Source: Pseudomonas sp. GV085 (GTDB lineage: Bacteria > Pseudomonadota > Gammaproteobacteria > Pseudomonadales > Pseudomonadaceae). From it: a stretch of 64,000 bases of DNA. Below, one piece after another: positions 15,326 through 23,689 of this stretch. The notes beneath the pieces are model-generated. The model was not told the origin of the DNA. It ran no database searches and worked only from the letters and a program-made list of their open reading frames with translations. Within the stretch, counting starts at the first letter, position 1, and every line of letters starts with the position of its first letter. The stretch spans positions 182,218-246,217 of the forward strand of contig NZ_QAOV01000010.1 in NCBI RefSeq assembly GCF_003050925.1, given 5' to 3'. A program made the position numbers and the translations under genes.

Positions 15326-15388
15326 TTCGCTGGCAAGCCAGCTCCTACAAGGGCGACGCAATCCTGTAGGAGCTGGCTTGCCAGCGAA
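15326..15388. repeat. REP pair, TTCGCTGGCAAGCCAGCTCC type
   Basis: The 24-base arms (15326-15349 and 15365-15388) are perfect reverse complements with a 15-base spacer. This is a different REP class from the GCGAGCAGGCTCGC type. Confidence 0.9.
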
Positions 15389-15409
15389 GGGGGCACCACT
15401 GAATCTGGA

Positions 15410-16684
15410 TCAGTCCATGGAGCCGTAACGCTTGGCCGCCTCGATCGCCAGACCACTGCCGATACTGCCAAAGATGTTCCCTTCCACATGCCACGCATTC
15501 GGCAACATCGCCGAAACACTGTTGCGCAATGCCGGAATCCCGCTCGAACCACCGGTGAAGAACACCGTATCGACCTGATCGACCCGCACATTGGCGTCCG
15601 CCAGCAGTTGGGTGACGCTGGCTCGCACCCGCTCCAGCAGGCTGTCGATGGCCGACTCGAACAATGCACGGCTCAAGTCCACGCTCAGGCCCGCTTCAAT
15701 GCGGTCCAGTGGCACGTGACGGTTGTCGGCGTGGGTCAGCTGGATCTTGGTTTCTTCCACTTCCATGGCCAGCCAGTGCCCGGCGCGCTGCTCGATCAGC
15801 TTGAACAGGCGGTCGATACCGCCGGTGTCCTCGATGTCGTAGCGCATGCTGCCCAGGGCCAGTTGCGACTTCTGCGAGTACACCGAGTTGATGGTATGCC
15901 AGGTCGCCAGGTTCATGTGGTGGCTGGTGGGCATGTAGGCGCCGCTCTTCATGCGGCTGCCGTAGCCGAACAGCGGCATCAGGCCTTGCAGGCTGAGCTG
16001 TTTGTCGAAGTCGGTTCCGCCGATGTGCACACCGCCGGTGGCGAGGATGTCCTCGTGACGGTTATCCACACCCCGACGCTCCGGCGACAAGCGCACCAGC
16101 GAGAAGTCGGAGGTACCACCGCCGATGTCGACGATCAGTACCAGCTCTTCTTTCTCGATGGTCGACTCGTAGTCGAACGCTGCGGCAATCGGCTCGTACT
16201 GGAACGAGACTTCCTTGAAACCGATCTTGCGTGCCACGTCGACCAGGGTGTCTTCGGCTTCTTTGTCGGCCATCGGGTCATCGTCGACAAAAAACACCGG
16301 CCGACCCAGTACCACTTCTTCGAATTCCCGACCGGCGGCCGCTTCGGCGCGGCTCTTGAGCTGGCCGATGAACAGCCCGAGCAGGTCCTTGAACGGCATC
16401 GCCGTGCCCAGGACACTGGTGTCGTGCTTGATCAGCTTGGAACCCAGCAGGCTCTTGAGCGAGCGCATCAGGCGGCCTTCGTAGCCTTCCAGGTACTCGT
16501 GCAGCGCCAGCCGGCCGTACACCGGGCGACGTTCCTCGATATTGAAGAAGACCACTGACGGCAGGGTGATCTTGTCGTCCTCCAGCGCGATCAGCGTTTC
16601 CACGCCGGGGCGCAGCCAGCCGACAGTGGAGTTGGACGTGCCAAAGTCGATACCCAAGGCACGGGCTGGAGATGCGTTGTTCAT
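15410..16684 (-). CDS. Short Hsp70-family chaperone (YegD-like)
   Basis: The 424-residue protein carries the Hsp70 ATPase domain: phosphate-1 motif GIDFGTSNSTVGW near the N terminus, LIVDIGGGTSDFSL near the middle, and the adenosine loop VFFTGGSSGIPALRNSV near the C terminus. It ends soon after the nucleotide-binding domain, so the normal substrate-binding and lid domains of DnaK (about 640 residues) are missing, as in E. coli YegD. It is divergent from cbpA-cbpM, a J-protein and its modulator, which could make a chaperone pair, but partnership is not shown by sequence. Confidence 0.88.
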   Translation of the reverse strand: MNNASPARALGIDFGTSNSTVGWLRPGVETLIALEDDKITLPSVVFFNIEERRPVYGRLALHEYLEGYEGRLMRSLKSLLGSKLIKHDTSVLGTAMPFKDLLGLFIGQLKSRAEAAAGREFEEVVLGRPVFFVDDDPMADKEAEDTLVDVARKIGFKEVSFQYEPIAAAFDYESTIEKEELVLIVDIGGGTSDFSLVRLSPERRGVDNRHEDILATGGVHIGGTDFDKQLSLQGLMPLFGYGSRMKSGAYMPTSHHMNLATWHTINSVYSQKSQLALGSMRYDIEDTGGIDRLFKLIEQRAGHWLAMEVEETKIQLTHADNRHVPLDRIEAGLSVDLSRALFESAIDSLLERVRASVTQLLADANVRVDQVDTVFFTGGSSGIPALRNSVSAMLPNAWHVEGNIFGSIGSGLAIEAAKRYGSMD

Positions 16685-16780
16685 GTCTTTCAGGTTCCGG
16701 TTAAAAAACGGCCGCGCAGTGTATGTCAGAGCGCGCCAGATTCGAAGGCCGGTTATCTGCTAATTCTTCGCAGACGATGC

Positions 16781-16808
16781 CTTGAAAGATGGGGCATCCC
16801 CCCCAAAC
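16781..16808 (+). promoter_or_regulatory. Sigma-32 (heat-shock) type promoter upstream of cbpA
   Basis: CTTGAAA at 16781-16787, a 13-base spacer, then CCCCAAAC at 16801-16808 match the sigma-32 consensus CTTGAAA-N11-16-CCCCATnT closely. It points toward cbpA, whose ATG is 174 bases downstream, leaving a long leader of more than 150 bases in which no structure was identified. Confidence 0.65.
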
Positions 16809-16982
16809 TACCCTGCATCAACCGGACAGCCGCGGGAGTGCTCGCAAGAAGCCCCGCGTGCTGCCGATAAACTTCTGCTGCGCCGCCCGGTCACAAATTT
16901 GAGATCGGTCAGACCAATGGCTGCAAACAAGCGCATGCTGTGGCCTGTGGCGCGATTCTGATAACGGATGGTGATTCCTTCG

Positions 16983-17927
16983 ATGGACTTCAAAGACTAT
17001 TACAAGATTCTCGGTGTGGAGCCGACAGCAGACGACAAGGCGATCAAGGCCGCCTATCGCAAGCTGGCGCGCAAATACCACCCCGACGTCAGCAAGGAAA
17101 AGGACGCCGAGGCCAAGTTCAAGGACGCCTCGGAAGCCTATGAAGCGCTGAAAAGCGCGGACAAACGCGCCGAATACGATGATTTGCGCCGCTATGGCCA
17201 GCACGGCCAGCCATTCCAGGGGCCTCCGGGCTGGCAGAGCCGTGGCGGTTTCGGTGGTGGTGGCCAGGACACGGGCGATTTTTCGGACTTTTTCAGTTCG
17301 ATATTCGGCAATCGTGGGCCAGGCTTTGGTGGTGGAGAGTCGCGTCGCAGCACCGGACGCCGAGGGCAAGACGTGGAAATGGAGCTTGGGGTTTTTCTCG
17401 AAGAAACACTGTCGACCGAGTCGAAGAAGGTCACCTTCCAGGTACCGCAGTACAACGCGGCCGGGCAGCATGTGAGCAACACCAGCAAAAGCCTGAACGT
17501 GAAGATCCCCGCCGGCGTGACCGACGGCGAGCGCATTCGCCTCAAGGGGCAGGGCGCTCCGGGCGTGGGTGGCGGCGCCAATGGCGACCTGTACCTGACG
17601 ATCCGTTTTGCCCCGCACCCGAAATTCGACGTCGAAGGCGAGAACCTGATCATCACCTTGCCATTGGCACCGTGGGAACTGGCACTGGGTGCAGAAGTCG
17701 CCGTGCCGACCCTGACCGGCAAGATCAACCTCAAGGTACCGGCGGGCAGCCAGAACGGCCAGCGCATGCGCGCCAAGGGCCATGGCCTGATGAACAAGGC
17801 CGGTGAGCGCGGTTATCTGTTCGTACAACTGAAGGCTGTCATGCCGAAGAAGTCCGACGATGACATCAAGGCCCTGTGGCAGGAACTGGCGAAAAAAGCC
17901 GCGTTCGATCCCAGAGAACACTTCTGA
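16983..17927 (+). CDS. cbpA: Curved DNA-binding J-domain co-chaperone CbpA
   Basis: CbpA is a DnaJ-like co-chaperone that stimulates DnaK and also binds curved DNA. From MDFKDYYKILGVEP it has 314 residues. The J domain covers residues 1-70, with HPD at 33-35. A Gly/Phe-rich linker (about 75-125, GGFGGGGQDTGDF) follows. Two C-terminal beta domains start near residue 130. There is no Cys-rich zinc domain, which separates CbpA from DnaJ. A GTG/ATG five codons upstream is possible but fits the family start less well. cbpM follows 23 bases later. Confidence 0.95.
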   Translation: MDFKDYYKILGVEPTADDKAIKAAYRKLARKYHPDVSKEKDAEAKFKDASEAYEALKSADKRAEYDDLRRYGQHGQPFQGPPGWQSRGGFGGGGQDTGDFSDFFSSIFGNRGPGFGGGESRRSTGRRGQDVEMELGVFLEETLSTESKKVTFQVPQYNAAGQHVSNTSKSLNVKIPAGVTDGERIRLKGQGAPGVGGGANGDLYLTIRFAPHPKFDVEGENLIITLPLAPWELALGAEVAVPTLTGKINLKVPAGSQNGQRMRAKGHGLMNKAGERGYLFVQLKAVMPKKSDDDIKALWQELAKKAAFDPREHF

Positions 17928-17950
17928 ACCCAGACATGGAGTAGCCCGTC

Positions 17951-18256
17951 ATGAGCAGCCCCCTGATCGTTCAACTGGACCTGGCAGAATTCTGTGAGGC
18001 GGCCGATTTGTCGGACGTCCATGTGATCGAAATCGTCGAACACGGCATCCTCGAACCTCAGGGCGCCCAGCCCAAGGACTGGCGTTTCAACGATTATGAG
18101 CTGACCCTGGCCAAACGCGCCGTCAAGCTGCGGCGCGATCTGGAGCTGGAATGGGAAGGCGTCGCCCTGGCGCTGGACCTGCTTGAAGAGGTCCGGCAGC
18201 TTCGGGCGGAGAATCGAATGCTCAAGCAGCGGTTGGGGCGGCTGCTGGTCGAGTAA
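17951..18256 (+). CDS. cbpM: Chaperone modulator CbpM
   Basis: The 101-residue MerR-like helical protein binds the CbpA J domain and inhibits both its co-chaperone and DNA-binding activities. It starts MSSPLIVQLDLAEFCEAADL and ends in a long helix (LDLLEEVRQLRAENRMLKQR) likely to be a coiled coil. It lies 23 bases after cbpA, in the same operon as in other gammaproteobacteria, and would be induced with it by the heat-shock promoter. Confidence 0.92.
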   Translation: MSSPLIVQLDLAEFCEAADLSDVHVIEIVEHGILEPQGAQPKDWRFNDYELTLAKRAVKLRRDLELEWEGVALALDLLEEVRQLRAENRMLKQRLGRLLVE

Positions 18257-18292
18257 GCGTTCTGGTGTTTTTGTGTTGGCTGTCAGGTTGCT

Positions 18293-18382
18293 TTCGCGAG
18301 CAGGCTCGCTCCCACGGGTGATTGCTGTGAACACAGGATTTGTGAACAGCACGATCCATTGCAGGCGCGAGCTTGCTCGCGA
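18293..18382. repeat. Degenerate REP pair
   Basis: The left arm TTCGCGAGCAGGCTCGCTCC and right arm GGCGCGAGCTTGCTCGCGA differ at several bases, so this is an older or hybrid copy. It lies in the 301-base spacer between cbpM and the NEL gene. The rest of that spacer (18383-18557) is AT-richer; it should hold the NEL gene promoter, but I see no hrp box and no clear -35/-10. Confidence 0.75.
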
Positions 18383-18557
18383 TAAAAGCCGGCACATTCG
18401 TGGTTGTGTGGTGCGGTAAATAGATATTTTCGGCACCTGGATTTCCGAATGCACAGGGCTGTTTTTGTACATTGAACCAACGATTATTTGCGCTTTTGTT
18501 CACGGGACAAGCGCATGACCATAGAGACCCAATCAATGGTTTGAAGGTGTTCAAGAC

Positions 18558-21500
18558 ATGCCTCAATTGCAAGGAAGCAATCCAACAGGGCCGTCAAGTC
18601 CGGCAAAAAAGGAAGACAACGGGGTTCATCACCAACGGATAAAACCGTTGATCCCCAGGGCGATTACCGAAGCACCACGGGCCAGGCTCCTGACGGCGGT
18701 GGATGTACAGCCGACGTTCCCTGCCTGGTATCTGAAAGCCCGACCGATGGACCGCGACTATCTCAAGCAACTCATCGACGAGCGCTGGCGCCTGCAAGGG
18801 CGGCTGGACGAATTGCTCGGCGATTTGCAGCACGACATCAAGGCCTTTGCCGAGCCGTTGCTCAAAACCCTGTTGCTCTCGAACTTCAACGAGCATGGCA
18901 ATCCGAATGACCTGCAATTGCGCCTGTATGTGCCGAACAAAATCGCCGGTGTAATCGATACCCAGGCCAGTACCATCCGTCGCTCCACGCTGCTCGAAGC
19001 GGCGCTGCACAACTTCGAAGAGGATGAAACCCGTGATGATGCGTTTCGCAGCGGCTCCGCGGTGTTACGCAAGGACTTTCGTGGCGACCTGCACGAGAAC
19101 AAGGTCATCACCCCGCAAAAATTTGCGGCGCTGTGTCGCCGTGTCGATATAGGCGGGCAATACCAGACTCACATCAAGTCATTGCTCACCCCCGCAGATG
19201 CCAATGCCGCTCGCCTGCTCAAGGAACGTTCGATCGCCAGTGACAAAGCGGCCCTTAAACTGGCGTCGACGACGGCGTATCTCAAGGGCGATATCGGCCT
19301 GCACGGCTACGCATCGATCGGCGCACTGATCGATGGCAAGTCTGATATCCAGTGGTATGGTCGTGCGCTGCAAAGTCATCGTTTGTCGCTAATGGGCTGC
19401 CAGATGACCGGCGTTGTGCTGTTCAGCGCTGTGGCCGAACCAGCGGCGGTCAAAAGGGCCATTGATGGCCTGACGCCCGATGCACGCAAGCAATGGCTTG
19501 ATTTCTCCCGACGGGCAACGTCCTCGCTACCCAATGGCTTCGATACCTTTCGCCTGCTCAAGGCTTTTTTCGCCAACGGCCCGAAAGGCGTGGTGGAAGA
19601 GATGCTGCGCAAGGACGAAATCTACAGCCAGAATCGGCTGAGCGGGCATTTGATCGCCTGGGTACCGGATGACCCGGACCATCCGCTGAAGGAATATGCC
19701 TCGCTCACCGACTTCATGAAAACGCTGATCGGCCAACTGCGTGAAAGTGACTACCAGGTTTTTTTCAGTCGTTTTGTCGCACAGAAAGACAAGGCGATTT
19801 TTTTCAGCCGGGTCAACGAGCGGCTCAAGACCCTCACCTGGCAACGGCGCGAACCGCTGGACATGGGGCCATGGTGGCGAGAAACGCCGGTGGAAAACCC
19901 TAATGCGCAACCTGTCACTCATCTGATCAGCGACGACCTGTGGGACCGTCTGTTTCGTGAGCGCCGCGACAAAGCCATCGCCGATGCCCGATTGATCGCG
20001 GTGCCGACCGATGACGAAGACGCCAGTGCTCGCTGGAAACGCCTGAGCAACTATCTGGACAAAGCCTGGAACCTGTTCAACTTTGGCGCAATGCTGGTGC
20101 CAGTGCTCGGGCCGGCCATGCTGGGCCTGATGGCCGCGCAATTGCTGGTGGAGCTGGTCGAGGGCATTGAAGACTGGAGCAAGGGTGACGTCGAAGAGGG
20201 CGCGGCGCACGTCAACAGTTTCTTGATCAACGGTGCGCAATTGGCCCTGATGTTCATGGGGCACGTGCTGCCCAAAGGCCCCACGCCGATCAGACCATCA
20301 CCCCTGATCGACAGCCTTAAACCGGTGGAACTGCCCAACGGAAAAACACGTCTGATCAAACCCGATCATGCACCTTATGAGCACCGCCTGACGCTGCCCG
20401 AAACCGCAACGCCCGATGACTTCGGTGTCATCGAGCATGACGGGCGCAAAGTGCTGCCGCTCGAGGGCAAGCAATTCGTGCTCAAGGAGGATCCGCTCAC
20501 TGGACAGCCTCGACTGCAACATCCCAAGCGGCCAGATGCCTATCAACTGAACATCGAACACAACGGTGCTGGCGCCTGGCACACGGAGTTCGAACAACCG
20601 ATGGAATGGGACAAGGGCAAGCTGTTGCGGCGTCTCGGTCCATCAGTGGATGGGATCAGTGACGAAGTGCTGGAGCAGGTGCGGCATGTCAGCGGTGTCG
20701 AGGAAGGCGTACTACGTCGTATGCATGTCGAAAATGATCCACCGGCGCCCTTGTTCATGGACACGCTGAAGCGCTTCAAGGCTTACGCGGACGCCGACAA
20801 GCTCAGTGCGCAAATCCTGAATGGTCAGGTGCCGCAGGAACTGTCGGAGAATGTGACGGGGTTTGTTACTGCGTTACATGGCTGGCCAGAATCCAGGGCC
20901 CTGGTGCTGGAAGCCGATGCCGCTTCGGGCCGACCATCACTGAATTTCGGTGCAGCTGAGGCTACGCCTGAAAATACCCTCAACATTTCCCGGGCGGATG
21001 TTTGCGAAGGCCGCCTGCCGACACGAGTGGTTGACGCCCTCAGCGAGTCGCAATTGCAGGACTGGTTCGGCAGTGAAGTTGCGAAAGAACGCTCGGCGCG
21101 TATTGCCGAGCTGCAAAAACGCATCGCCCGTCTGGCGCAAGACAGCAAAAAAACACTGTTCGATACGTTGTACGAGGCCCGGGAAACCACCAGCGATGCG
21201 CGGATAAACCTGCTGAAGCGGGATTTTCCGGACCTGTCGAACGCCGCCGCACAAGCCCTGCTGGACGATGCCACTGAAGCCGAGTTGTTGAAGTTGACCC
21301 GAGACAGACGGATCCCGTTGCGCTTACGCGAAATGGCGCGAAAGTCGGTGTTCGGCCTGCGTTTGAGTCGCGCCTATGAAGGGCTTTATCTAGACGGATT
21401 GAGTAATGCCGACACCGACCGGCTGGCGCTGCATACCCTGGCAAACTGGCCGAAATGGCCATCGGATATGCGCATCGAAGTCCGCGATTTCTCCTCCACC

Positions 21501-23645
21501 GGCACACTGCGTGACAGCGTTGGCCCGGTCGATGCCTCGGTGCGCAAGGTGTTGGTATTGCGCGAGGACGGGCGCTATGAAGCTTACGACAATGAGGGTG
21601 GCCATCTGCAGGGAGCGGACGATCTGTACGGGGCATTGCTGCATGCCTTGCCCGATGCCGACCGCAAAACGCTGGGGTATGAGATCAATCAGGGGGCGCA
21701 GCTGCGTCAGGCGGTTAAACAAACGCCGCTGTCACACGACGCGTTCTCGAAAACCCTGCTGGATCACCCGATACGCAAGCCCGCTTACGACCCACAGATC
21801 ATGCGTTTGCGTGGCGGAATGCGCCTTTACAGGGTGCGCTCACAAGATCCGGATCTTTTGCGAGTTCGTACAAGATCACTCTATCCAGGCCTGGATGATA
21901 GTCAGGTACAGGCGCTTCTGAACGATTTTGGTGATTGGGGCAATCAGCGACTGACTGCGTTGGAAACCGAGTTCAACCGCTTCAATGATTCAATGCGTCG
22001 TTGGGTCAACCAACCTACCCAATCCTGGCGCCTTACAGCCGACGGAGCCGCGGAGTGGCAATCCAGAACCGATCTCTACGCGAAACTCCGCCGCTGCTGG
22101 CAGCGCACCGGACCGGCGGGCGTTGAGGCCCCCGGTATCGTGGCGCCGCAAGCATTGAATCTGGATGGTTTCCCTCTGGACAGGCATATGGCGACGATGC
22201 CTGAACTGGCGGCCAGTTTTGATCACGTAACCGAACTCAGTCTGAACAACGTACGACTGCGTAATGAACAGGTCGGATTCCTGCGGCCATTCCGGCAATT
22301 GCGCCAGTTGAACATGACGCAAAACCGTTTGACCTTGTTTCCTCAAGAGATCGGCAACATGCGCTGGCTGACTCATCTGGTGCTCAGCGATAACAACATC
22401 TCCCTGGACAGCGAGGGAATCGCCCACCTCAGGGGACTGACCCGCTTGCACCTGTTGCGCTTGGATAACAACCCGTTACGCTTGCCGCCTGATGTCAGTC
22501 GTATGCCCAACTTGCAGGCGATAACCCTTAACCATGGCCAGCTCAATACCTGGCCCACGGGCTACCTTGCCCGCAATCGCCCGCGCAGCATTTATCTGAA
22601 CCTTGAGTTCAACGTGCTCACGCAAATTCCCGATGTGGCGCCCGGTTCCTTCCGTGCAGAGTTGCTGGCGCGCACATTCTTCACTCGCGAAGAGGGCTGG
22701 ATTTCGCCCGAGAACCTTGAACAGGTGCGCACTTACATCGAATCGCTCGGTCTGGACCCTGATCGTGCCTATCCCCCTCGCGGCGTGCTAGACAGCTCCG
22801 AGTGGGGAGAAGGGCTGAGCAATGCAGAGTGGAATGCGAAACAGCCCATCTGGGACTGCGTCGAAGACGAGTATGGCTCGCTGCCGTTTTTCAATGAAAT
22901 CCGGCGGTTGACCGAGTCCTACGATTTCAAGGCCGACGACAAAAGTTATCGTATCGAACTCACTGCCAAAGTGTGGCGCATGCTCGAGGCCATGGCCGAA
23001 AGAACCGAGTTACGGGAAAAGCTGTTTGCCGAGGCGACCAGCACCACCAACTGTGTTGATGGTGGTACTCAGTTGTTCAATGCCATGGGCGTCGAGGTAT
23101 TAGTGCAAGAGGCCCGTGCATTGGCCAATCCGGGGCTGGTGGAAGCCGAGTTGCTGCAACTGGCGAGGGGCAAGGCGCGTCTGGACGAACTGGGCAGGAT
23201 TGCCCGCGAGCGTGTCGCTGAGCGCCTGCGGGCCGGAGAGACCTTTTATCGCCCCGGAACCGAAGGTGGAACCATCGATGAAGTCGAGGTGCATTTGGCT
23301 TACATGACGGATCTGGCGGAGCGCCTGGATCTGCCATGGCAAGCGCGAGGCATGCAGTTTCGGGCTATTTCCAAGGTGAGCAAGGAGATGATCGAGGCGG
23401 CCTGTCAGCGTGTGCTGGCTCTGGAAGAAGGGGGCTTGCTGACTCAGCTGATTCTTGAGCAACCGATCTGGCAAACCTTTATGGAAACGACCTATCGTCA
23501 GGAGTTCGATGCCCTCAAGCTGAGGCTGGAAAACGCTGAGGATGAAGACATATTTCAGGCCATCAAGGCACTCGAAAAAACGTTGACCCAGCAGGCTCTG
23601 GGCCGAGCCAAACTGGACAAGGTGAACACCAAAATCGGTAGCTGA
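18558..23645 (+). CDS. Large LRR-NEL type E3 ubiquitin ligase-like effector/toxin
   Basis: The 1695-residue protein has a long N-terminal region like the DUF6543 (dermonecrotic-toxin-like) part of Pseudomonas NEL proteins. A hydrophobic segment lies at about residues 507-538 (AMLVPVLGPAMLGLMAAQLL). Four to six leucine-rich repeats span about 1217-1360 (LRQLNMTQNRL, LTHLVLSDNNI, LHLLRLDNNPL). A NEL domain runs from about 1378 to the end. The IpaH/SspH-type Cys-x-Asp motif is intact as NCVDGG, catalytic Cys1499. NEL enzymes ubiquitinate host proteins after type III delivery. No T3SS gene, chaperone, hrp box or signal peptide is visible here, so the delivery route is unknown. It is monocistronic, with a terminator after it. 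Confidence 0.88.
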   Translation: MPQLQGSNPTGPSSPAKKEDNGVHHQRIKPLIPRAITEAPRARLLTAVDVQPTFPAWYLKARPMDRDYLKQLIDERWRLQGRLDELLGDLQHDIKAFAEPLLKTLLLSNFNEHGNPNDLQLRLYVPNKIAGVIDTQASTIRRSTLLEAALHNFEEDETRDDAFRSGSAVLRKDFRGDLHENKVITPQKFAALCRRVDIGGQYQTHIKSLLTPADANAARLLKERSIASDKAALKLASTTAYLKGDIGLHGYASIGALIDGKSDIQWYGRALQSHRLSLMGCQMTGVVLFSAVAEPAAVKRAIDGLTPDARKQWLDFSRRATSSLPNGFDTFRLLKAFFANGPKGVVEEMLRKDEIYSQNRLSGHLIAWVPDDPDHPLKEYASLTDFMKTLIGQLRESDYQVFFSRFVAQKDKAIFFSRVNERLKTLTWQRREPLDMGPWWRETPVENPNAQPVTHLISDDLWDRLFRERRDKAIADARLIAVPTDDEDASARWKRLSNYLDKAWNLFNFGAMLVPVLGPAMLGLMAAQLLVELVEGIEDWSKGDVEEGAAHVNSFLINGAQLALMFMGHVLPKGPTPIRPSPLIDSLKPVELPNGKTRLIKPDHAPYEHRLTLPETATPDDFGVIEHDGRKVLPLEGKQFVLKEDPLTGQPRLQHPKRPDAYQLNIEHNGAGAWHTEFEQPMEWDKGKLLRRLGPSVDGISDEVLEQVRHVSGVEEGVLRRMHVENDPPAPLFMDTLKRFKAYADADKLSAQILNGQVPQELSENVTGFVTALHGWPESRALVLEADAASGRPSLNFGAAEATPENTLNISRADVCEGRLPTRVVDALSESQLQDWFGSEVAKERSARIAELQKRIARLAQDSKKTLFDTLYEARETTSDARINLLKRDFPDLSNAAAQALLDDATEAELLKLTRDRRIPLRLREMARKSVFGLRLSRAYEGLYLDGLSNADTDRLALHTLANWPKWPSDMRIEVRDFSSTGTLRDSVGPVDASVRKVLVLREDGRYEAYDNEGGHLQGADDLYGALLHALPDADRKTLGYEINQGAQLRQAVKQTPLSHDAFSKTLLDHPIRKPAYDPQIMRLRGGMRLYRVRSQDPDLLRVRTRSLYPGLDDSQVQALLNDFGDWGNQRLTALETEFNRFNDSMRRWVNQPTQSWRLTADGAAEWQSRTDLYAKLRRCWQRTGPAGVEAPGIVAPQALNLDGFPLDRHMATMPELAASFDHVTELSLNNVRLRNEQVGFLRPFRQLRQLNMTQNRLTLFPQEIGNMRWLTHLVLSDNNISLDSEGIAHLRGLTRLHLLRLDNNPLRLPPDVSRMPNLQAITLNHGQLNTWPTGYLARNRPRSIYLNLEFNVLTQIPDVAPGSFRAELLARTFFTREEGWISPENLEQVRTYIESLGLDPDRAYPPRGVLDSSEWGEGLSNAEWNAKQPIWDCVEDEYGSLPFFNEIRRLTESYDFKADDKSYRIELTAKVWRMLEAMAERTELREKLFAEATSTTNCVDGGTQLFNAMGVEVLVQEARALANPGLVEAELLQLARGKARLDELGRIARERVAERLRAGETFYRPGTEGGTIDEVEVHLAYMTDLAERLDLPWQARGMQFRAISKVSKEMIEAACQRVLALEEGGLLTQLILEQPIWQTFMETTYRQEFDALKLRLENAEDEDIFQAIKALEKTLTQQALGRAKLDKVNTKIGS

Positions 23646-23650
23646 CCCAC

Positions 23651-23679
23651 AAGCCCCGAACGCCTGGCGTCCGGGGCTT
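23651..23679. terminator. Hairpin between converging NEL gene and ureC
   Basis: The stem AAGCCCCG / CGGGGCTT continues inward with ACGCC/GGCGT around a short loop. The T tract is weak on both sides. It sits 5 bases after the NEL stop and 11 before the ureC stop, so it probably ends both transcripts. Confidence 0.7.
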
Positions 23680-23689
23680 CTTGCATTGC

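Noticed and set aside
14216..15361. Minus-strand frame of 381 codons opposite the AI-2E-family gene
   Set aside because: Gln/His/Arg-rich shadow translation; the plus-strand gene has the real membrane-protein sequence.
18383..18557. hrp box (type III promoter) upstream of the NEL gene
   Set aside because: No GGAACC-N15/16-CCAC match was found.
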